Part shown: positions 11,161 through 18,152 of the stretch, one piece after another | Layout of the letters: each line of letters starts with the position of its first letter | Position numbering within the stretch: the stretch's first letter is position 1 | NCBI GenBank assembly: GCA_000697335.1 | Contig: JNEM01010387.1 | Coordinates: 1 to 18,152, forward strand | Source: Conidiobolus incongruus B7586 | Taxonomy: Eukaryota; Entomophthoromycota; Entomophthoromycetes; Entomophthorales; Conidiobolaceae | Direction of reading: 5' to 3' | Length of the DNA: 18,152 nucleotides | The notes under the pieces: generated by a model | What the model saw: the letters and a program-made list of their open reading frames with translations, nothing else | Databases searched by the model: none | What the model was told of the DNA's origin: nothing | Position numbers and translations under genes: made by a program

Positions 11161-11760
11161 TTACAAATTCATGGCTATTGTATGAATTAATGATTTTATC
11201 AAATAATAAAAAATCCCTGACAAATATTTTTTCAACAAAGACACAATGACATTATCAATTTTGAGCTGGTTGTATATGATATAATACAAAACACTTACGC
11301 GCAAAGCTATAAGAGTAGCAGAAACTAAATAAGCAGCGATTAGACTTCTATCATTGAAACTGTCGTAACATGAATAATATCTGGTAATGTTTAAAACATT
11401 CACGAATTTGGCAGCAGCTACCATTGGCAACGGTATCTAAACTATAATTATAATATTCTTACGAAGTAACAAAATATAGCAATTTTTCAATAGAATGATC
11501 ATATAGTCATCTCCGAATATTGAGCATAAGAAGCTCAAAACAAAATATATAATTCTAGAACTGTCACCTATGAATTGAGCTGCAAAATCAGCCGTAATTG
11601 TACCCAAAAGACTGAAATTAGTGACGAGGTAAAATATACACATAATGGAATCGTAGTCACCTGTTATTTTGATAGAGTAAAATAGGATACAGATTAGAAA
11701 CACGACAGTTGCCATACCTCCGATTGAATTTTGGATTATGATTATATTTTCGGAAACCAT
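11161..11760 (-). pseudogene. 7TM (rhodopsin-like GPCR) receptor-like pseudogene, truncated
   Basis: Read from ATG 11760-11758. The 200-codon frame has a single TAG (11439-11437, codon 108). Hydrophobic segments lie at about 12-30 (from NSIGGMATVVF), 38-60 (from SIMCIFYLVTNFSLLGTI), 70-98 and 103-122, then about 135-155 (from SLIAAYLVSATLIALRV), with a possible sixth near the end. This fits TM1-TM5 of a class A-like receptor with a short N-terminus. The TAG sits in putative TM4 (IIIIV-stop-IPLPMVAAA), where such receptors carry a conserved Trp; TGG to TAG is one change. The frame ends 24 residues after YLSGIF, with no recognisable TM7. The relic at 2232-2857 is a relative. A 45-nt intron (11418-11462) would skip the stop but remove most of TM4. 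Age is probably modest, as the frame is otherwise intact. Confidence 0.65.
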
Positions 11761-11772
11761 ATCAATATTCAA

Positions 11773-13627
<1,855 letters not shown>

Positions 13628-14568
13628 TATCTAGGACATCATTAACCAATTTAAAACCAATTTCAACATCTAATTTTTTATTACTTAATATAATTATCTA
13701 TAATATAATATTCTTTAAAATACATTTCATTCTTATTTAACCTTTTTTCAATTTTTAGATTCAATTTTGACAGAATATTTTGGAATTATATTTGTATTTA
13801 ATTTATTTAACCCAATCATTATATTGATTAATAGCTGTTCAATAGGCAGATTATTAAAAGATATTCACTCATATTCAAAATAACTATTAGATTCATATAT
13901 TAAACATATTCTATAATTATCAATTTTGCCTATGGATTTAGCTTCAGGTTAATCTATGAATTATATTTTCTAGATTTAGTTTATCATACATAAATATCAT
14001 CAAATAATTATCTTTAATATATATTTAATAATATATTGTATAAATCCAAAAATATTTCAATGGTTTTGAGGTTATTATATCAAATTAATTTTATATAATA
14101 ATAACTTAATTAAATGAATAATAATTTTAATTAATACTATTATAAATTTGATTTTAATTCAAAATTTATACATTAATTACTCTATCCATAAAAAAAGATT
14201 AATTTAATAAGCTGATATTTCGTTTAATGATTAAGTGTTTATTAAATTTCGATGTTAATTCAAAATGTATATTTTAAAATTTAAGGAAATATGATATAAT
14301 AAATAATATTTTAATACATGGATTATGAATATAAAATAATTTTAAATAAAAATTAAAATGATAAAAAACTTAATATAAAAATTTATATTTAAATAAATTT
14401 ATTAATAAAATTATAAGAATTAAAAATAAAATGATTATATAAAAAAAGAAGTTTAAGATAATAGTGAATAATTGATCAATTTTAAATAATATACTTTTAT
14501 AGATTAAACAAAGAATTTACCTCCAATAAAATCAATAGATTTAGTATATAAATAAATCTCCGAAAATA
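13628..14568. other. AT-rich intergenic sequence, no gene seen
   Basis: Spacer from the DPM1 stop to the plus-strand tRNA-Lys. No open frame, RNA gene or repeat of note was recognised. Confidence 0.55.
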
Positions 14569-14641
14569 GCCCGGTTAGCTCAGTCGGTAGAGCATCAGAC
14601 TTTTAATCTGAGGGTCGTGGGTTCGAGCCCCACATTGGGCG
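14569..14641 (+). tRNA. tRNA-Lys (anticodon UUU), second copy
   Basis: Base-for-base identical over 73 nt to the minus-strand tRNA at 7583-7655. The anticodon TTT is at 14602-14604, there is no intron, and the discriminator is G at 14641. The flanks of the two copies are not alike, so this is either an old duplication with the tRNA held by selection or a tRNA-only copy. Confidence 0.97.
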
Positions 14642-14663
14642 TAATAAACAGTCAATCCTTACC

Positions 14664-14668
14664 TTTTT
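14664..14668 (+). terminator. Pol III terminator of the plus-strand tRNA-Lys
   Basis: The first run of four or more T after the tRNA: five T, beginning 23 nt past its 3' end. Confidence 0.65.
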
Positions 14669-14829
14669 CATATTTTAAAATTCCTCAATTTCATAATATT
14701 CAATCCTATTACACTAAATTATTTATTTAATTTAGTCTTATTACATTAATAATTCATTAATTTAATATATTTGATACTTTTTAAATATTAATTCAATTCT
14801 TGATAAATTGCTTATTTTGAATTAGATCG

Positions 14830-14838
14830 TATAAATAT
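14830..14838 (+). promoter_or_regulatory. Candidate TATA box of secreted-protein gene 1
   Basis: TATAAATAT lies 57 nt before the ATG. The same nine bases occur 64 nt before the ATG of the second copy. A further similar run (TTCAGTATATTGAATT here, TTCAGTGTATTCAATT there) follows at matching distance. In such AT-rich DNA the call relies on this conservation. Confidence 0.45.
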
Positions 14839-14886
14839 CGACCAATTTAATGTGAATTTCAGTATATTGAATTAGATTTTTTAATC

Positions 14887-15231
14887 ATGACTGCTTTTAG
14901 CCAACTTGCCTTATTCGTTGCCATTACTTCCATTGTTGGAGCTGCTCCTGCTCCAAGACCTCAACCTTCTCCTCGTGGTGGTAGTAAATTAGCTAAGAGA
15001 TGTCATGGCGGATGGGGCGGTTGGGATGGATGTGGTGGATGGGGAGGTTGGGGAGGATGTGGATGGTGTCCAATTTTCTTTGCCAACCAGAATTGTGTTG
15101 CTTCCGATTGCTGCCATGAGAACAATTTTAACCACAATGTTGCAGCTTCTGCTTTTTGTGAAAATACTTGCTGCAGTGATGTCGATGCGAATAGCTTTGT
15201 TTGCAACGATTTCAATACTTTTTTTGCATAG
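14887..15231 (+). CDS. Small secreted Cys-rich, Gly/Trp-rich protein, copy 1
   Basis: A single-exon frame of 114 aa. Residues 1-20 form a signal peptide (FVAITSIVGAA), probably cut before APAP. A Pro/Arg-rich propeptide follows (PRPQPSPRGG) and ends in the Kex2-like site KR at 37-38. The predicted mature part is 76 aa. It starts with CHGGWGGWDGCGGWGGWGGC, with five Trp within 18 residues (43-60), and goes on to a Cys-rich half. There are 11 Cys (39, 49, 58, 61, 70, 75, 76, 91, 95, 96, 106), an odd number, so one may stay free or pair between chains. GC content is well above the flanks. I do not recognise the family. The layout fits a secreted peptide such as an antimicrobial, surface or host-interaction protein. 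The neighbour at 16337-16681 is nearly identical. Confidence 0.85.
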   Translation: MTAFSQLALFVAITSIVGAAPAPRPQPSPRGGSKLAKRCHGGWGGWDGCGGWGGWGGCGWCPIFFANQNCVASDCCHENNFNHNVAASAFCENTCCSDVDANSFVCNDFNTFFA

Positions 15232-15241
15232 AATCAAAACG

Positions 15242-15247
15242 AATAAA
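15242..15247 (+). promoter_or_regulatory. Candidate poly(A) signal of copy 1
   Basis: AATAAA 11 nt past the stop codon, inside GAATAAATAG, which is kept exactly in the second copy although the bases between it and the stop are not. Confidence 0.45.
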
Positions 15248-15250
15248 TAG

Positions 15251-16272
15251 ATGAGAAATATTTTATCAAATGATATGATTTATATTTTCACTACCATATA
15301 TAATTTATTGTTTCAAATTTCAATTGTTTATCCTATTTTACTTAATTATAAAAATATCATCTAGGTTGAGGTTTTTTCAGATAGCGATTCAAATCAAAAT
15401 GTATGAATATTCTATTCATATACGATTTGATTTATTTAATATATTATAATTAATATCCATATAAATATTTATTGAAATAATTTGATTAATATATAATATT
15501 TTATAAATTTTTTTAAAGTTTTCCCTTAAATCTCATTAAATTATTTAAACATGATTGTACCTAATTTAAAATAATAAATATTATAAAATAACAATTTAAA
15601 GATAATTTAAATAGTCCAATATTTTAAAATATATAAATTTACAAATTTACAATTAATTAAACAAATTTAATGATTTTTTTAAGCTAAATATGTATTATTA
15701 TCATTTTTGATAAAATTAGTTTTTATCAATGTTAATAATTTAATTGGCATTAATTTATATTTATGACATTATTCAAAATAGCACAAGGTTTAATTGCTAT
15801 AAGATTATTAATTCAAAACTTCTCTCCCTATGGAATTAAAATTTAATAACAATTAAAATTGGATTCATGAATAGATTAAAATTTCAAATAATTATAGAAT
15901 ATCTTTATTTATATTTTATCAATTGTTTTGTATAAATATCCTGAAATTTTTTTTATTTATTCACTAGAAAATTGATATAATGATGACCTAATATAATAAA
16001 GTTGTTTAAATTAATTATACCCAGAAAATATTTATAATTAAATCACTTTTATATCAGTTATCTTTATTAATAAATATATACAATTATTAACACATTGTAA
16101 CTTAATTAATATTCAGAATAATTTAATAAAAATAATTAAACAAGATATACATCTTAAATTATGTTTTTTCACCCTTGATTAATTAAAAATTTTTATCAAA
16201 TTATATAATTTAATAAATTTAAGAGCATAATATATATCGTATCTATTAATATTAATCAAAGTATAAGAGTAA
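15251..16272. other. Spacer between the two secreted-protein genes, no gene seen
   Basis: AT-rich, many stops, no recognisable gene or RNA. CA/TG frequency is normal, so there is no RIP-like signature here despite the flanking duplicate genes. Confidence 0.55.
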
Positions 16273-16281
16273 TATAAATAT
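16273..16281 (+). promoter_or_regulatory. Candidate TATA box of secreted-protein gene 2
   Basis: TATAAATAT, identical to the candidate at 14830-14838 and at nearly the same distance from the ATG (64 nt). Confidence 0.45.
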
Positions 16282-16336
16282 ACATATTGTAAATGTTTTC
16301 TTCAAACATTCAGTGTATTCAATTCTTATTTGGACA

Positions 16337-16681
16337 ATGAAATCTTTTAACCAAATTGCCTACTTAGTTGCCATTACTTCCATTGTTGGAGCTGCTCCTG
16401 CTCCAAGACCTCAACCTTCTCCTCGTGGTGGTAGTAAATTAGCTAAGAGATGTCATGGCGGATGGGGCGGTTGGGATGGATGTGGTGGATGGGGAGGTTG
16501 GGGAGGATGTGGATGGTGTCCAATTTTCTTTGCCAACCAGAATTGTGTTGCTTCCGATTGCTGCCATGAGAACAATTTTAACCACAATGTTGCAGCTGCT
16601 GCTTTTTGTGAAAATACTTGCTGCAGTGATGTCGATGCGAATAGCTTTGTTTGCAACGATTTCAACACCTTTTTCGGTTAA
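16337..16681 (+). CDS. Small secreted Cys-rich, Gly/Trp-rich protein, copy 2
   Basis: A 114-aa single-exon paralogue of the protein at 14887-15231. The start is the ATG at 16337, which lines up with the first copy; the frame is open further upstream but without an ATG. The signal peptide begins MKSFNQIAYLV instead of MTAFSQLALFV. From residue 11 on, only residue 88 (Ala here, Ser there) and the last residue (Gly here, Ala there) differ. The KR site, five Trp and 11 Cys are all kept. Function is unknown, as for copy 1. The intact frame, conserved TATA-like and AATAAA elements and amino-acid-level differences in the signal peptide suggest both copies are live genes. Confidence 0.85.
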   Translation: MKSFNQIAYLVAITSIVGAAPAPRPQPSPRGGSKLAKRCHGGWGGWDGCGGWGGWGGCGWCPIFFANQNCVASDCCHENNFNHNVAAAAFCENTCCSDVDANSFVCNDFNTFFG

Positions 16682-16691
16682 ACTTTTATTG

Positions 16692-16697
16692 AATAAA
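16692..16697 (+). promoter_or_regulatory. Candidate poly(A) signal of copy 2
   Basis: AATAAA 11 nt past the stop, in the same GAATAAATAG context as copy 1. Confidence 0.45.
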
Positions 16698-16700
16698 TAG

Positions 16701-17447
16701 ACCACTTAGATATCCTATTCTATATTCTCATTTTAATTTATACAATATATACGACATATAATTACTTATATATTTGAGTTTTCATAAGATGATATCTTTA
16801 ATATAATATTGAAATTCTATTATTACCAATAGTGTTATTATAAGGTTAGCCAATCAATTATATCATTTCATTATTTCAACTTTATATCCAAAAAATCAAA
16901 TTATTCTAGGAATTAAATAATTACTTTCTTTTAAAAGCAAATGATATTTTTGTTTGAAAATGATAAAAATTGAAATTTAATAATTATAAATTAACTCACT
17001 TTACAAAAATACTCATTGTGCTTTTTAAACAGTTATTATGAAATAATAAATAATATTCACTATTATATCTCCACTTGAAATTTAATATAATTAATTATGT
17101 TAATTTTATATAGAATTTTTTTTTTAGTTTTATCTGATTGATTTATATATAAATAGTGGAATCTATTTAGGTATTTAAAATTTAAAATTTTATCAATATA
17201 TTAATTAATGTATAAAAAATTTAATAATTTATAACTTGAAATAGGTGTTGTAATCAATAATAAATATTCTAGTTGATTATATATATGTATATGTAATTAA
17301 TTATATAAAAATATGTATTTTACTATTCGTTTGAAAATTCTATATATTTATATATTTATTTATTTTTGGATATATTTTCAAAACCAATTAAAGTATATCT
17401 GATTCATATTCTAAGGGTTTAATAGACTAAAAATATTAATTTATAGA
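16701..17447. other. AT-rich intergenic sequence, no gene seen
   Basis: 3' flank of secreted-protein gene 2 up to the receptor relic. No N-terminal receptor part could be recognised here. Confidence 0.5.
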
Positions 17448-17880
17448 TTGAAATTCATATTCTCTGAATATTCGAATAACTTATCACAAATAAAATTTAA
17501 ACAAAACTCATCCAAGATCCTTAAAATAAAAAATTATTTTGGTTATGTTTTAGTTTATATTTCAACAGTATTTATTCAGTTGTTGTATTTCAAATCACCC
17601 ATCGGTCTCAATTTTATAGTTAAGTTCATATTACCTCCAATTTATAGTGGATTTGTTGGTCCATAATCAAATGTTGTTCTTTAGTTCCTCTCCAAATCCT
17701 ATAAAATTCAGTGAATGCATTATTTAAATCCAGAAGTGATAAGAATAGAAAGGGATCCTAATTTTTCTGAATATTTTGCCACAACATCTCAACAGTAAGT
17801 AGCCTTTATGTTTTAAAGTCTCAATACCTTAAAAAACATGATTAATAAATAATTTACCAAATTATATTAAAGTACTTTTT
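17448..17880 (+). pseudogene. Relic of a 7TM receptor-like gene, TM6-TM7 end
   Basis: The plus-strand frame 17448-17666 has no ATG near its start and encodes a basic stretch (SQIKFKQNSSKILKIK), then a hydrophobic segment (YFGYVLVYISTVFIQLLYF), a short loop, and a second one (NFIVKFILPPIYSGFVGP). This order fits intracellular loop 3, TM6, extracellular loop 3 and TM7. After the stop the likeness continues in other frames: an SPNPIKF piece resembling the NPxxY region of TM7, then LNPEVIRIERDPNFSEYF up to ATCTCAACAG at about 17787-17796. At least two frame changes separate these pieces, so it is broken. From 17536 on it is related to 10274-10623. No TM1-TM5 part is visible upstream. Confidence 0.5.
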
Positions 17881-18152
17881 TAATAAAGATCGTTATTTAC
17901 TAAACTTTTTATAAAGCTCAATATAATCAAAAAATATTAAATAAAATTTTAAATAATCAACCAAAGTTATATATACAATTCTTTATAATAATTTTATAAT
18001 AATACCAATATTGATATTAATATTAATAATATATATAATATAAGGATAATATTATTAAAATCATAGTATTATATTAGGTTATTTAAATAGACTATTAATT
18101 ATATTTTATTTATATTAAATTTGTAAAATATAATATATAATATATTTCATTT
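17881..18152. other. AT-rich end of window, no gene seen
   Basis: Only A/T tracts and TTAATA-type short repeats; nothing recognisable. Confidence 0.5.

Larger units (their letters stand above)
14887..15250 (+). repeat. Direct repeat unit 1 (secreted-protein gene)
   Basis: Aligns without gaps to 16337-16700 at an offset of exactly 1450. The core 14917-15215 matches 16367-16665 at 298 of 299 positions (T at 15148, G at 16598). The first 30 bp of the gene differ at 8 positions. The 25 bp after the core differ at 12, then ten bases around AATAAA are identical. Confidence 0.95.
16337..16700 (+). repeat. Direct repeat unit 2 (secreted-protein gene)
   Basis: Partner of 14887-15250. The near-identical core is 16367-16665, with sharp edges at both ends inside the coding region. 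Confidence 0.95.

Noticed and set aside
11418-11462. A 45-nt intron that would bypass the in-frame stop of the minus-strand receptor
   Set aside because: It keeps frame and has GT-AG ends, but it is shorter than every other intron here and would remove most of putative TM4, whose sequence is also present as coding-like DNA in the relic at 2232-2857.
14989-15250. Overlapping open frames on both strands across the secreted-protein genes (and again at 16439-16705)
   Set aside because: They are shadows caused by the GC-rich repeat codons of the real frame, which alone has a signal peptide and ordered cysteines.
16313-16336. Upstream extension of secreted-protein gene 2
   Set aside because: It would need a non-ATG start; ATG 16337 aligns with the start of copy 1 and places the signal peptide at the N-terminus.
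17448-17666. The 72-codon frame as an intact small membrane protein
   Set aside because: There is no ATG near its start, and the likeness to 10274-10623 continues past its stop in other frames, so it is a piece of a broken receptor-like gene.

Overview
This is a very AT-rich eukaryotic window with islands of ordinary coding sequence. It is most likely from an early-diverging fungus. The evidence for a fungus is a full-length recyclin-1 (Rcy1/Pof6-type F-box) gene, a dolichol-phosphate mannosyltransferase gene, GT-AG introns of only about 47-71 nt, and small secreted proteins with a Kex2-like KR site. Broken 7-transmembrane receptor-like genes fit an entomophthoralean fungus such as Conidiobolus, but the genus is an inference.

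Layout. 1-1440: AT-rich, no gene seen. About 1445-1960: decayed stretch resembling a LINE endonuclease. About 2232-2857: broken 7TM receptor-like gene. 3270-6431: 10-exon recyclin-1 gene (892 aa) with an F-box at the N end and a CAAX box at the C end. About 7165-7545: GC-richer patch that I could not identify. 7583-7655: tRNA-Lys(UUU), minus strand. About 8440-10010: block almost free of CA, TG and CG dinucleotides, resembling repeat-induced point mutation (RIP). 10274-10623: fragment of a receptor-like gene C-terminus. 11161-11760 (minus): 7TM receptor-like pseudogene with one in-frame stop. 12625-13627: six-exon DPM1 gene. 14569-14641: second, identical tRNA-Lys(UUU), plus strand. 14887-15231 and 16337-16681: tandem pair of small secreted cysteine- and Gly/Trp-rich proteins. 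About 17448-17880: another receptor C-terminus relic.

The two conserved genes both serve the secretory and endomembrane system: Rcy1 in recycling from early endosomes, DPM1 in making the mannose donor for N-glycans, GPI anchors and O-mannosylation. I see no sign that they are co-regulated. The rest looks like accessory genome: a fast-changing 7TM family present only as remains, a RIP-like block, and a secreted-protein pair whose central 299 bp differ at a single base while both edges have diverged strongly. The last pattern suggests gene conversion.
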